A stretch of DNA of 58,322 nucleotides from positions 1 through 58,322 of the forward strand of contig CAJOFN010000003.1 of the NCBI GenBank assembly GCA_905233905.1, read 5' to 3'. Origin of the DNA: an uncultured Lachnospiraceae bacterium (GTDB taxonomy: Bacteria > Bacillota > Clostridia > Lachnospirales > Lachnospiraceae). Shown one piece after another: positions 8,655 through 17,695 of the stretch (its first letter is position 1; every line of letters starts with the position of its first letter). Below the pieces are notes generated by a model. It searched no databases and was not told where the DNA came from. It was given only the letters and a program-made list of their open reading frames with translations. A program made the position numbers and the translations under genes.

Positions 8655-9691
8655 GGAAATACCGGAACACAGTCAAGTCCGCAGGTCTCATCCATATCAA
8701 AGAGAATGTTCATATTCTGTACCGCCTGACCCGCGGCTCCCTTGACCAGATTATCCAGCGATCCCATGACGATGACTCTTTTGGTACGCTCATCCAAAAC
8801 AAAGCCTATGTCTACATAATTGGAGCCTTCCGTCCACTTCGTCTGGGGACACGTGCCGTATGGCAGCAGCCTTACAAACCTTTCTCCTTTGTAGCATGCC
8901 TCGTATGCACTGCTGATAGCATCCACGGTAACACCATCATTTACGGTGGCATAAGCCGTAACAAGGATTCCTCTGTTCATTGGGATAAGGTGAGGGGTGA
9001 AATTCAAGGTAACAGGATAGCCTGCGGCAATAGAGAGCTGCTCCTCGATCTCAGGAGTATGGCGGTGTGTGGAAACACCGTAGGCTTTACAGTTCTCATT
9101 CACCTCGCAGAACAGGTTATCAACCTTTGATGACCTGCCGGCACCTGATGTACCGGATTTGGCGTCTATGATGATCGTTGACGCATCGATCAGTCCCTCT
9201 TTTACAAGGGGGTAAAGAGACATTATGGAACAGGTCGTATAGCATCCGGGATTCGCGACAAGGCGGGTTTGCCTAATGGCATCCCGGTGAAGCTCACACA
9301 AGCCGTATACCGCATCCCTGATAAGCTCGGGTGAGCCGTGCGCAATTCCGTACCATTTTTCGTATACAGATACATCTGAAAGGCGATAATCCGCCGAAAG
9401 ATCTATCACCTTTGCCTTGGATAATATATCACGGGTCAAGCTTTGGGAAAGATATCCCTGAGGGGTGGCTGTGAATATGACATCTACCGACTCCGCCAAC
9501 GCAGACAGGTCGTCACCAATGCAGTCCTCATCTATGATATTTAGCATATTCCCATAGATGGAGGAAAAGGCCTGGCCAACATAGCTCTTTGAAACGAGCC
9601 ATTCTATACGGGCATTGGGATGTCTGACAAGCAGCCTTACCAGCTCTGCTCCTGCGTATCCTGTAGCTCCTACTATTCCTGCTTTGATCAT
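8651..9691 (-). CDS. argC: N-acetyl-gamma-glutamyl-phosphate reductase
   Basis: 346 residues; NADPH-dependent reduction of N-acetylglutamyl phosphate to the semialdehyde. The Rossmann motif GIVGATGYAGAELVRLL is at 5-21, the catalytic Cys150 lies in VANPGCYTTCSIMSLYPL, and the C-terminal MGSLDNLVKGAAGQAVQNMN is characteristic. GGGGAG precedes the ATG. It is the first gene of the arginine operon (argC-GNAT-argJ-argB-argD) and follows recX after a 103-bp gap that probably carries the operon's promoter. Genes for ornithine carbamoyltransferase and the last two arginine steps are not in the window. Confidence 0.97.
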   Translation of the reverse strand: MIKAGIVGATGYAGAELVRLLVRHPNARIEWLVSKSYVGQAFSSIYGNMLNIIDEDCIGDDLSALAESVDVIFTATPQGYLSQSLTRDILSKAKVIDLSADYRLSDVSVYEKWYGIAHGSPELIRDAVYGLCELHRDAIRQTRLVANPGCYTTCSIMSLYPLVKEGLIDASTIIIDAKSGTSGAGRSSKVDNLFCEVNENCKAYGVSTHRHTPEIEEQLSIAAGYPVTLNFTPHLIPMNRGILVTAYATVNDGVTVDAISSAYEACYKGERFVRLLPYGTCPQTKWTEGSNYVDIGFVLDERTKRVIVMGSLDNLVKGAAGQAVQNMNILFDMDETCGLDCVPVFP

Positions 9692-9731
9692 GACGGTACT
9701 CCCCTTGAATCATAATATTATAATCTGAACT

Positions 9732-9760
9732 ATTATACTCTTATGCCGCAGAAAAAAATA
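9732..9760 (-). promoter_or_regulatory. Possible promoter of the arginine operon
   Basis: A perfect TATAAT (minus strand, 9732-9737) lies in the 103-bp recX-argC gap, 41 bp before the argC ATG. The -35 at 17 bp spacing (9755-9760, TATTTT) is poor. A second TATAATATTATGATTCAAG stretch follows downstream; its AT-rich, TTCA-containing form recalls an ArgR half-site, but this is speculative. Confidence 0.35.
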
Positions 9761-9794
9761 GATAAAATTAGGGGATTGAAGCATAAATGAGAAG

Positions 9795-10418
9795 TCATAT
9801 TGCACTATAACCATCCATTGCCGTCTTAATATCAGAGGAAGAAAAGCCCTTTGAAGCAAGATGACGGTACAGCTTCAAGCGGTGCTTTGGATCTGTGTCT
9901 GAGGGGTCGTAGCGCTTCTTTGCAAGGAGAGAGCGGATCATTTCGATCTCGTCAGAGTCATATTCCTCTTCCAATATCGAAGCTGCAAGCTCTTTGTCTA
10001 TACCCTTCTTTTGTAGGTCATTAAGCAGCCTGCGCCTTGACCTGCCTTCCTTGTGGAAAAATATATAATTCCTGGCGTACCTTTCGTCATCAATGTATCC
10101 GTACTCACTTGCATATTCAACAGCCGCGCTGATCGCGGTATCGGGATAACCGCCTTCTCTCAGCTTGGAGGAAAGCTCTGACGCGGTGCGGTCATATTTC
10201 TCCAAAAGATGAAGCGCCCGGCTTTTGGCTCTGGGGATCAATACTTCTTCTATGAAGGAATCGTACTCTTCCTCCGTGATACTGTCTCCCTCGCTCCAGC
10301 CCAGACGCTTAAGCTCTCTTGCGTATACACAAAGATCAGAGGCTCCCTCTATATGGATACGGAGCCTCTTACTCTTTGGCGATGCATGTTCTATTCCTGT
10401 GATGACAAATTCGCTCAA
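9795..10418 (-). CDS. recX: RecX regulator of RecA
   Basis: 207 residues. RecX modulates RecA filament activity by binding it. Three RecX three-helix repeats are visible: [20 protein letters not shown], the segment around [28 protein letters not shown], and the C-terminal [17 protein letters not shown]. The start is a TTG that overlaps the recA stop (TTGA), implying translational coupling; no in-frame ATG is available before residue 150. It is transcribed with recA from the LexA-controlled promoter. Confidence 0.92.
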   Translation of the reverse strand: MSEFVITGIEHASPKSKRLRIHIEGASDLCVYARELKRLGWSEGDSITEEEYDSFIEEVLIPRAKSRALHLLEKYDRTASELSSKLREGGYPDTAISAAVEYASEYGYIDDERYARNYIFFHKEGRSRRRLLNDLQKKGIDKELAASILEEEYDSDEIEMIRSLLAKKRYDPSDTDPKHRLKLYRHLASKGFSSSDIKTAMDGYSAI

Positions 10419-11473
10419 AGCTCTTCGCTCTCGGCGTCGCCTACTGTATCAGTTGAAGCATCCTCAGCCTCTGCGGAGGGCGAAAGCTCATAGTGCTCAC
10501 GTATCATCTGCTCAACCGTGTCACGGACATCCGGATGCTCTGCAAGATATATCTTGGCATTCTCTCTGCCCTGTCCGATCTTGTCACCGTTGTATGCGTA
10601 CCATGCTCCGGATTTGTTGATTATGTCAAGCTTTGCCGCCATATCAAGGATATCTCCCTCACGGGATATGCCCTTGCCAAACATTATATCAAACTCTGCC
10701 TCACGGAAGGGAGGGGCGATCTTGTTCTTGACTATCTTGACCCTGGTGCGGTTGCCGATGACCTCTCCCTGCTGCTTTAACGATTCTATCCTGCGGACCT
10801 CCAGCCGGACGGATGAATAGAACTTAAGCGCACGACCGCCGGTTGTAGTCTCAGGATTGCCGAACATAACTCCAACCTTCTCACGAAGCTGATTGATGAA
10901 TATAACTATACAATTACTCTTGGAGATGGCGGCTGTGAGCTTGCGGAGAGCCTGTGACATGAGCCTCGCCTGCAGGCCTACATGGGCATCTCCCATATCT
11001 CCGTCGATCTCAGCCTTGGGAACCAGGGCAGCGACAGAATCCACTATAATAATATCAACAGCGCCGGATCTGACCATTGTCTCGGTGATCTCAAGGGCCT
11101 GTTCGCCGTTGTCTGGCTGTGAAATATAAAGATTGTCTATATCAACACCGATATTGCTCGCATAAACAGGATCAAGGGCATGCTCCGCATCAATAAAGCC
11201 GGCGATACCCCCCATCTTCTGAACGGACGCTACTGCGTGAAGCGCCACCGTGGTCTTGCCTGAGGATTCTGGACCGTATATCTCTATGACCCTGCCCTTT
11301 GGCAAGCCGCCCTGTCCTAAAGCTATATCAAGGCTGATAGAGCCTGTGGGTACAGTCTCAACCCCCATGGTGTGGGTATTGTCCCCCAGCTTCATCACCG
11401 AGCCCCTGCCGAACTGCTTCTCAATCTGCGCAATAGCTGCGTCTAATGCCTTTAACTTGTCTTCCTTTACCAT
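10415..11473 (-). CDS. recA: RecA recombinase
   Basis: 352 residues; ATP-dependent strand exchange and LexA co-protease. Walker [10 protein letters not shown] is at 67-75; [15 protein letters not shown] (Walker B), the L1 region around [19 protein letters not shown] and the L2 region [20 protein letters not shown] are all present. The acidic C-terminus is normal. The ATG at 11471-11473 is chosen because GGAG lies 6 bp before it and it gives the family's usual N-terminus ([13 protein letters not shown]); an ATG four codons upstream lacks a site. The promoter and a LexA box lie directly upstream, and recX overlaps its stop. Confidence 0.98.
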   Translation of the reverse strand: MVKEDKLKALDAAIAQIEKQFGRGSVMKLGDNTHTMGVETVPTGSISLDIALGQGGLPKGRVIEIYGPESSGKTTVALHAVASVQKMGGIAGFIDAEHALDPVYASNIGVDIDNLYISQPDNGEQALEITETMVRSGAVDIIIVDSVAALVPKAEIDGDMGDAHVGLQARLMSQALRKLTAAISKSNCIVIFINQLREKVGVMFGNPETTTGGRALKFYSSVRLEVRRIESLKQQGEVIGNRTRVKIVKNKIAPPFREAEFDIMFGKGISREGDILDMAAKLDIINKSGAWYAYNGDKIGQGRENAKIYLAEHPDVRDTVEQMIREHYELSPSAEAEDASTDTVGDAESEEL

Positions 11474-11488
11474 GCTGTACTCCATTCT

Positions 11489-11502
11489 CGAACAGTTGTT
11501 CG
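11489..11502. promoter_or_regulatory. LexA (SOS) box of recA
   Basis: CGAACAGTTGTTCG fits the Firmicute LexA consensus CGAACRNRYGTTYC in its CGAAC-N4-GTTCG arms. It lies between the recA promoter and its start codon, so LexA binding would block recA-recX transcription until DNA damage. Confidence 0.9.
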
Positions 11503-11515
11503 CTACGTGTGGATT

Positions 11516-11544
11516 ATCTTACTACATCAAAAATACTTTGTCAA
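11516..11544 (-). promoter_or_regulatory. Sigma-A promoter of recA-recX
   Basis: On the minus strand TTGACA (11539-11544) and TAAGAT (11516-11521) are 17 bp apart. The LexA box begins 13 bp beyond the -10, over the expected transcription start. Confidence 0.85.
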
Positions 11545-11598
11545 TACAAAATCAAACAAATGTTCTGTCGGGATAATAATAAATTGAATGAATGATGT

Positions 11599-11627
11599 GA
11601 AAATAGACGGCAGATGAACTGCCGCCT
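11599..11627 (-). terminator. Probable terminator of prfC
   Basis: A 9-bp stem (11605-11613 with 11619-11627, one G-T pair) with a 5-base loop is followed on the minus strand by ATTTTC. It is 33 bp after the prfC stop and ahead of the recA promoter. The T-tract is short. Confidence 0.7.
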
Positions 11628-11659
11628 ATGATGATACTGTATTTACCGCTCTTTGTCAA

Positions 11660-13249
11660 TCATACGTTTCTGCCGAATTCACTAAGCACAAGACCCTCGT
11701 TTCGTTCCTGGGTCATGCCGACGCTCCACTCATTCACAAACAAAAGCAGGGGTCTGCCCCTCATGTCCTTGACCTTTTTCATGTCGGAGGTACCGGATAT
11801 AGAGGCAACGTCTATATTTTCCCCTTCAATCCAGCGTACATGCTCATAAGGCAGGTTCTCCAGAATAATATCTACCTTGTATTCATTCTCAAGCCGGTAC
11901 TTTAATACATCAAACTGAAGCACTCCTACCACACCGACTATGATCTCCTCCATTCCGGTATTGAACTCCTGGAATATCTGGATGGCGCCCTCCTGGGCGA
12001 TCTGGGTAATGCCTTTGGTGAACTGCTTGCGCTTCATGGTATCCACCTGGCGCACCCTTGCAAAATGCTCCGGCGCAAAGGTGGGTATACCCTCAAATTC
12101 AAACCGCTCTTTGGAGGCTGTTAGGGTGTCGCCTATGGCAAAAATGCCCGGGTCAAATATACCTATAATGTCTCCGGCGTATGCCTCATCCACTATCTTG
12201 CGTTCGCTTGCCATCATCTGCTGGGGCTGGGAAAGCCTGACGTCCTTGCCGCCCTGCATATGCCAGACGCTCATGCCGGCTTCAAATTTGCCGGAGGCTA
12301 TTCTCATAAAGGCTATACGATCCCGGTGAGCCTTGTTCATATTTGCCTGGATCTTAAATACAAAGGCGGAAAAATCCTTGTCAAAGGGATCGATCTCACC
12401 CTTGTCAGACATCCTTGCAAGAGGAGAAGAGGTCATTGCAAGAAAATGCTCTAAAAAGGTCTCAACACCGAAATTGGTGAGCGCCGAGCCGAAAAATACA
12501 GGTGAAAGCTCACCCTTTTTGACCAGCTCCTCATCAAATTCAGCCCCGGCTCCGTTTTGGAGATCAAGCTCCTCCAAAAGCAGGTCTCTTGCGTCGCTTC
12601 CAATCTCTTTTTTCAGTTCTTCGTCATCAATGCCAAGCCTTTTCTCGAAGCCTTCTTTGGTTCCTTTAAAGGTATCGTAGAACAGCATGACCTCATCAGT
12701 CTTCCTGTCGAATACTCCTTTGAATTCCTTGCCTGAGCCTATGGGCCAGTTCATGGGGTAGGTGGCTATCCCAAGCTCGCTTTCTATATCGTCCAACAGG
12801 GAAAAGGTATCCATCGCATCCCTGTCCATTTTGTTAATAAAGGTAAATATCGGTATATGGCGCATGACGCAGACCTTAAAAAGCTTCCTGGTCTGTGCCT
12901 CAACGCCCTTTGACGCATCGATAACCATGACCGCCGAATCCGCTGCCATAAGTGTACGGTAGGTATCCTCGGAGAAATCCTCGTGTCCCGGAGTATCCAG
13001 TATATTGATGCAGAATCCGTCGTATTCAAACTGCAATACAGATGATGTTACGGAAATACCTCTTTCTTTTTCGATCTCCATCCAGTCTGAAACCGCGTGG
13101 CGCGCAGTTGCCTTGCCCTTTACCGAGCCCGCGAGATTGATCTGTCCGCCGTAAAGCAAAAGCTTCTCCGTCAGTGTAGTCTTTCCCGCATCAGGGTGTG
13201 ATATTATGGCAAAGGTTCTGCGTCTTTTTATTTCGTCCTGAAGCTGCAT
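11660..13249 (-). CDS. prfC: Peptide chain release factor 3
   Basis: 529 residues; the GTPase that recycles RF1/RF2 from the ribosome. G1 SHPDAGKTT (17-25), the DTPGHEDFSEDTYRTL switch region, NKMDRDAMD (G4) and the RF3-specific continuation through QFTKGITQIAQEGAIQIF and VVGVLQFDVLKYRLENEY are present. The ATG at 13247-13249 follows GGAAAGG and matches the family start (MQLQDEIKRRRTFAIISHPD). The open frame runs 63 codons further upstream, but only as an overlap with rpsU in another frame. It sits downstream of rpsU, behind a hairpin that may only attenuate. Confidence 0.96.
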   Translation of the reverse strand: MQLQDEIKRRRTFAIISHPDAGKTTLTEKLLLYGGQINLAGSVKGKATARHAVSDWMEIEKERGISVTSSVLQFEYDGFCINILDTPGHEDFSEDTYRTLMAADSAVMVIDASKGVEAQTRKLFKVCVMRHIPIFTFINKMDRDAMDTFSLLDDIESELGIATYPMNWPIGSGKEFKGVFDRKTDEVMLFYDTFKGTKEGFEKRLGIDDEELKKEIGSDARDLLLEELDLQNGAGAEFDEELVKKGELSPVFFGSALTNFGVETFLEHFLAMTSSPLARMSDKGEIDPFDKDFSAFVFKIQANMNKAHRDRIAFMRIASGKFEAGMSVWHMQGGKDVRLSQPQQMMASERKIVDEAYAGDIIGIFDPGIFAIGDTLTASKERFEFEGIPTFAPEHFARVRQVDTMKRKQFTKGITQIAQEGAIQIFQEFNTGMEEIIVGVVGVLQFDVLKYRLENEYKVDIILENLPYEHVRWIEGENIDVASISGTSDMKKVKDMRGRPLLLFVNEWSVGMTQERNEGLVLSEFGRNV

Positions 13250-13272
13250 AGATATCCTTTCCAAACATAGCA

Positions 13273-13296
13273 ACATCCCCGCCGAAGCGAGGATGT
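13273..13296 (-). terminator. UUCG-loop hairpin between rpsU and prfC
   Basis: On the minus strand a 10-bp GC-rich stem (13273-13282 with 13287-13296) is capped by a TTCG tetraloop, 5 bp after the rpsU stop. The downstream bases contain only short T runs, so it may be a leaky terminator or an mRNA-stabilising hairpin protecting the rpsU message. Confidence 0.6.
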
Positions 13297-13301
13297 GTTG
13301 A

Positions 13302-13478
13302 TCAGTTGTACTTGCGCTTACGAGCTGCCTCAGACTTTTTCTTGCGCTTAACACTGGGCTTTTCGTAATGCTCTCTCTTGCGGATCTCCTGCTGGATACC
13401 GGCTTTTGCGCAATTTCTCTTAAAACGGCGCAACGCACTGTCCAAAGATTCGTTCTCTTTTACGATCACGCTTGCCAT
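13302..13478 (-). CDS. rpsU: 30S ribosomal protein S21
   Basis: 58 residues, basic, with the S21 core [19 protein letters not shown] and the C-terminal Arg/Lys-rich tail [24 protein letters not shown]. It binds the 30S platform near the anti-Shine-Dalgarno. The ATG at 13476-13478 follows GGAGGGGAG at ideal spacing; the open frame upstream is leader sequence. It has its own promoter and a leader of about 170 nt, and a hairpin separates it from prfC. Confidence 0.96.
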   Translation of the reverse strand: MASVIVKENESLDSALRRFKRNCAKAGIQQEIRKREHYEKPSVKRKKKSEAARKRKYN

Positions 13479-13515
13479 CTGCTCCCCTCCTTCCGGTATC
13501 GTGCAGCTATATACT

Positions 13516-13572
13516 CGCGAACGCAAACAACTGCCGATGTAATAGTTATCACTTACCCATAACGCGTTCGCG
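13516..13572 (-). promoter_or_regulatory. Structured 5' leader of rpsU
   Basis: A perfect 9-bp inverted repeat, CGCGAACGC (13516-13524) and GCGTTCGCG (13564-13572), spans the rpsU leader with a 39-base loop. The leader between the promoter and the start is about 170 nt, unusually long for a small gene. Translational or transcriptional control is inferred from position only. Confidence 0.45.
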
Positions 13573-13653
13573 TGTCTGGTATACCGACAGCTGTAGTTGT
13601 TAATGAGTATGAAAACTCACAAATTAGTCATCCGATAAACGAATGCAAAGGGC

Positions 13654-13683
13654 ATTGTACCACATAGAGGTCTGATAAGTCAA
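13654..13683 (-). promoter_or_regulatory. Sigma-A promoter of rpsU
   Basis: Minus-strand TTGACT (13678-13683) and TACAAT (13654-13659) are 18 bp apart, just beyond the 3' end of priA. Confidence 0.75.
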
Positions 13684-13689
13684 GCTTTG

Positions 13690-15711
13690 TTAAAATGTAT
13701 GTATGGGATCAAAATCAAAAAACACCAAAGTCCCGGGAAAGCTGTTCCTGAAGCTGTCTGTTGACATGTCCTTTTCGATCTCATCCTTGGCGGATACCAA
13801 TTCTCCGTAGCGGGGAGATTTGATATAAACCGCGAACCTAAAGTTATCCTTAAGCCTTGTTATGACACCCTCTGTAGGGCCGGCTATACTGCCTTTTACC
13901 GGAGATTTGGAAGAAAAAAGCACATCCCTTATATGTCCTGCTGCCATCTGTGCCCGCTGTCTGTCCTCTGACTGTATGGCTATGCGCAGCATATGACCCA
14001 CCGGCGGATAACCCAGCATACGGCGGTAGGCTATCTCATGCTCATAAAATCCATCAACATCAAGCCTTGCTGCTGATGTTACGGCATAGTGAGAAGGCTG
14101 ATAGGTCTGTATAACAACCTCTCCGGGCACTTCTCCCCTGCCGGCTCTTCCCGCTGCCTGGACAAGAAGATCAAAGGTCCTCTCTCCTCCCGTATAATCG
14201 CTGGAGTTTAAGGATATGTCCGCTGCCAATACTCCAACCAGGGTCACTCCCGGAAAATCATGCCCCTTTACTATCATCTGGGTCCCTAAGAGTATATCAG
14301 CTTTACCGGAGCCAAAGGCAGATAGTATTCTGTCGTGGTCGCCCTTTTTGCTTGTGGTATCGGCATCCATTCTCAAAATGCGCGCATCGGGGAAGCTTTT
14401 CCCAAGAAGCTTTTCCACGCTCTGGGTCCCTGCCTTAAACGCGCCGATATATTTTGAACCGCACTTGGGACATTTATCCGGCGACGGCTGTGTATAGCCG
14501 CAGTAATGACAGCGCAGAAGCCCGTCTTTGTGAACATGCAGGCTCACATCACAGTGCGGGCATTTCATAACATGGCCGCACATCCTGCACGAAAGAAAAC
14601 CCGCAATTCCCCGCCTGTTCAGAAAGAGTATCACCTGTTCCTTACGGTTCAATCTCTGTGATATTTTTTCGGAGAGAAGGCCTGATATAACGGTCCTGTT
14701 GCCTGACGCAAGCTCACTTCGCATATCTACGATGAAGGTCTTTGGCATAGGCCTGTCGGCTGCGCGTTTGGGGAGGGTCAAAAGCCTGTAGCTGCCCTGC
14801 TTTACCTTTAACAGGCTGTCTATTGAAGGCGTGGCGGAGCCAAGCACCACAGAGGCGTCTGACATTGCCGCCCTTTTGATGGCTACTTCCCTTGCGTGAT
14901 ATCTGGGCATCTGTTCGCTCTTGTAGGAGGTCTCATGCTCCTCGTCCACAATTATAAGTCCAATGTCATTTAAGGGCGCAAAAAGAGCAGATCTCGGACC
15001 AAGAATAACCTTTACTGCTCCCGAGCCTGCACGGTCATAAACCTCATATCTCTCTCCCGCGGAAAGCCTGGAATGAAGAACCGCCACCTCATCCTTAAAC
15101 CTGCCGGAAAACCTCATTATATTCTGTCTTGTAAGGGCAATCTCGGGAATAAGGACAATGACGCTTTTGCCATGCTCCAGGACCTTTGAGATCATTTCCA
15201 TATATACCCTTGTCTTGCCGCTTCCGGTCACGCCGAACAGGAGATAGGTCTGCCTGATCCCATTTTCATAATCACTTATAAATTCATTCAGCACCTTTTT
15301 CTGAGCGTCATTTAAAGGTGCTGCCTTTGGGGCTTCGGAGGAAGCAGTCTCCTTTACGTCAGATGAAGCGCGTTTTTTTACCCTTTTCTTTACGGGCAAT
15401 ACCGTGGTAAGGCTTTGGAGCAGGGTTCCGCCGTACCTGTTCCTCATCCACTCAGCAAGCTCTATTAGCTTTGCTTCTACCGGTATCTGTTTGTCGTCGA
15501 TATGGTGGATATCCTTAATGCGATCCTCTGCAACAAGCGGTGTGTCGGAAATTCCTGTCACAAAACCCTTTTTCAAGGTATTTCCGTTGCCAAAAGGCAC
15601 CGCGACTACTGCCCCCGGCTTGATTTCTCCTATAAGCTCATCCGGTATCCTGTATTGAAATGCCCGGTCCAGGCTTTGATGATTGATATCTATTATGACA
15701 TCCGCGTACAT
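13690..15711 (-). CDS. priA: Primosomal replication-restart helicase PriA
   Basis: 673 residues; 3'-5' helicase that reloads the replisome at stalled forks. The N-terminal DNA-binding domain (MYADVIIDINHQSLDRAFQY) comes first, then Walker A GVTGSGKT (160-167), IIVDEEHETSYKSEQMPRY (DEEH box), and the zinc-binding pairs CRMCGH, CPHCD, CHYCG and CPKCG. The helicase C-terminal motif QAAGRAGRGEVPGEVVIQT is also intact. The ATG at 15709-15711 gives the usual family N-terminus; a TTG four codons upstream overlaps the murE stop and is less likely. It is the last gene of the capA-pyrBI-murE-priA run, with no clear terminator after it. Confidence 0.96.
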   Translation of the reverse strand: MYADVIIDINHQSLDRAFQYRIPDELIGEIKPGAVVAVPFGNGNTLKKGFVTGISDTPLVAEDRIKDIHHIDDKQIPVEAKLIELAEWMRNRYGGTLLQSLTTVLPVKKRVKKRASSDVKETASSEAPKAAPLNDAQKKVLNEFISDYENGIRQTYLLFGVTGSGKTRVYMEMISKVLEHGKSVIVLIPEIALTRQNIMRFSGRFKDEVAVLHSRLSAGERYEVYDRAGSGAVKVILGPRSALFAPLNDIGLIIVDEEHETSYKSEQMPRYHAREVAIKRAAMSDASVVLGSATPSIDSLLKVKQGSYRLLTLPKRAADRPMPKTFIVDMRSELASGNRTVISGLLSEKISQRLNRKEQVILFLNRRGIAGFLSCRMCGHVMKCPHCDVSLHVHKDGLLRCHYCGYTQPSPDKCPKCGSKYIGAFKAGTQSVEKLLGKSFPDARILRMDADTTSKKGDHDRILSAFGSGKADILLGTQMIVKGHDFPGVTLVGVLAADISLNSSDYTGGERTFDLLVQAAGRAGRGEVPGEVVIQTYQPSHYAVTSAARLDVDGFYEHEIAYRRMLGYPPVGHMLRIAIQSEDRQRAQMAAGHIRDVLFSSKSPVKGSIAGPTEGVITRLKDNFRFAVYIKSPRYGELVSAKDEIEKDMSTDSFRNSFPGTLVFFDFDPIHTF

Positions 15712-15719
15712 ATCCCCAC

Positions 15720-17210
15720 TCAAGGCTTTTTGATCCGCCCGGTAAATTCTATCCCTTCGTCTAACAGGTCGCTGATGATAACGCGTTCATCCATCGGATA
15801 TTTTTTGCCGCATATCTCCTGATAATCCTCGTGGCCTTTGCCTGCAAGGACTATAATATCACCCTTTTTCGCATTTTCGATGCAATATTTTATTGCTTCT
15901 TTTCTGTCTTCTATTGTGATGTAGGCGCCGTCAGTCTTGCTGATGCCGGATTTGATGTCTTCTATTATTGCCGCTGGCTCCTCATATCTGGGATTGTCGG
16001 AGGTGATAACGGTAAAATCTGCATATTCCCCGGAAACCTCTCCCATTTCAAACCGGCGCAGTCTTGACCTGTTGCCGCCGCAGCCGAACATACAGACAAG
16101 TCTTTTTGGTTCGTATTCCTTTAATGTGATAAGCAGGCTCTTTAAGCTCATGGCGTTATGGGCATAATCGATCAGCAGGGTGAAATCCTCTGAGATCCTG
16201 ACCGGTTCGATCCGCCCCTTGACATGCACCGAAGACAGCGCTTTTTTCATAACCTCCGGCTTCACGGAAAAATGGTCACAGATCGCTATGGCCGTAAGGG
16301 AATTGTACACTGAAAATCTTCCGGGAAGAGGAATCGAAAATCTGTCGTTCACACTCCCTGAAGCGGTATAAGAAACTCCCAGGCTGCCGCCGAGATTTAC
16401 AAGCTCCATTTTGCCGGCGCGAAGATCGGCATCCTTTGAAAATCCATAGGTCTTTACCTTGCAGGTATGCCCCTTTAGTATATCATTTACATGAGGATCG
16501 TCTGCGTTTACTATCCCCAGCCGGCACTTTCTAAACAACAGACTCTTGCAATGGAGATAATCTTCAAAATCCTTGTGCTCGTTCGGTCCGATGTGATCCG
16601 GCTCTATATTTGTAAATATACCGATCTCGAAGGTCATGCCATCAACCCTGTGCATCATAAGCCCCTGGGATGACACCTCCATAACGCAAACATTACAGCC
16701 AGCTTCTGCCATTTTGGCAAGATCCTCCTGGATGGTATAGGATTCGGGGGTGGTGTTAAGCGCCGGAGTATGTACATCACCTATTATCGTCTCGATGGTG
16801 CCTATCAATCCTACGCTGTAGCCTGCGTTCTCCAATATAGACTTTACCATGTAGGTGGTAGTGGTCTTGCCCTTGGTCCCTGTGATCCCTATGCAGTGCA
16901 GCCGCTGTGCCGGATGATCAAAATATGCCGCTGATAATTTGGCCAGGGCTTCCCTGGTATCGGCAACCTGTATTACAACAACGTCACTTCTTACATCCAC
17001 GGGCTCCTCCACAACTATGGCCCTTGCCCCGTTATCGCATACAGCGGAAGCAAAGCTGTGTCCGTCAACATTTGCTCCCCTTATACAAACAAACAGACAG
17101 CCCTCCCGCGCTTTTCTGGAATCATATATCAATTCCGTTATGTCTCCGGTAACGCTGCCCTGAAGTATTCTGTAATCCAGCTCCTTTAACAGTCCGTGCA
17201 GATCTCTCAT
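15720..17210 (-). CDS. murE: UDP-MurNAc-tripeptide synthetase (meso-diaminopimelate-adding type)
   Basis: 496 residues; adds the third stem-peptide residue to UDP-MurNAc-L-Ala-D-Glu in the cytoplasm. ATP-binding GTKGKTTT is at 111-118, the carbamylated Lys is likely K222 (LHCKSLLF), HNAMSLK is at 351-357 and DNPR at 405-408. DNPR is the motif of enzymes that use meso-diaminopimelate rather than lysine, which predicts the organism's peptidoglycan type. The ATG follows a GGAGG sequence that lies right after the pyrI stop (9 bp away). Confidence 0.96.
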   Translation of the reverse strand: MRDLHGLLKELDYRILQGSVTGDITELIYDSRKAREGCLFVCIRGANVDGHSFASAVCDNGARAIVVEEPVDVRSDVVVIQVADTREALAKLSAAYFDHPAQRLHCIGITGTKGKTTTTYMVKSILENAGYSVGLIGTIETIIGDVHTPALNTTPESYTIQEDLAKMAEAGCNVCVMEVSSQGLMMHRVDGMTFEIGIFTNIEPDHIGPNEHKDFEDYLHCKSLLFRKCRLGIVNADDPHVNDILKGHTCKVKTYGFSKDADLRAGKMELVNLGGSLGVSYTASGSVNDRFSIPLPGRFSVYNSLTAIAICDHFSVKPEVMKKALSSVHVKGRIEPVRISEDFTLLIDYAHNAMSLKSLLITLKEYEPKRLVCMFGCGGNRSRLRRFEMGEVSGEYADFTVITSDNPRYEEPAAIIEDIKSGISKTDGAYITIEDRKEAIKYCIENAKKGDIIVLAGKGHEDYQEICGKKYPMDERVIISDLLDEGIEFTGRIKKP

Positions 17211-17218
17211 GCCGCCTC

Positions 17219-17677
17219 CTATCTCCTTGACGCCGCTCTTCTCCTGTGATGGCCTCTGTATCTCTCCTCACAGTATTTGCAGCGATAAATTTCTCTTTCT
17301 TCGTCTGTCAGAATAAATATCTGGTCAAGCTCCTGTTCGATACTGGTAATGCATCGGGGGTTCTTGCACCTGATAACATTTTTGATCTCCTTGGGAAGAG
17401 CCAATGCCCGCTTTTCCACGATACGGTCATCCTTTATTATATTGACCGTGATATTATGATCGAGGTATCCCAAAATATCAAGATCTATGGCATCTATGGG
17501 ACATTCCACCTTGATTATGTCCTTGCGGCCCATCTTGTTGCTTTTGGCATTGGTGATCATCGCCACCATGCAGTCCTCAAGCGTATCCAGCTTCAGATCG
17601 TGATATATCTGCAGGCTCATCCCCGCCTGAATATGATCCAATACATATCCCTCATTGATACCGCTTATGTTCAGCAT
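17219..17677 (-). CDS. pyrI: Aspartate carbamoyltransferase regulatory chain
   Basis: 152 residues. An N-terminal nucleotide-binding domain is followed by a C-terminal zinc domain with Cys104, Cys109 (CKNPRC), Cys133 and Cys136 (CKYC). It binds CTP/ATP and confers allosteric control on PyrB. The ATG at 17675-17677 is preferred (GGAGGG 10 bp upstream; MLNISGINEGYVLDHI is the family start); a GTG three codons earlier is too close to the site. The C-terminus is an unusual Arg-rich tail (RGHHRRRAASRR). It lies 18 bp after pyrB. Confidence 0.95.
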   Translation of the reverse strand: MLNISGINEGYVLDHIQAGMSLQIYHDLKLDTLEDCMVAMITNAKSNKMGRKDIIKVECPIDAIDLDILGYLDHNITVNIIKDDRIVEKRALALPKEIKNVIRCKNPRCITSIEQELDQIFILTDEEREIYRCKYCEERYRGHHRRRAASRR

Positions 17678-17695
17678 GTAAAACACTCCCTCCGG

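Noticed and set aside
11660..13438. Extended start of prfC 63 codons upstream
   Set aside because: It would run through rpsU; the start at 13249 has a ribosome site and the family N-terminus.
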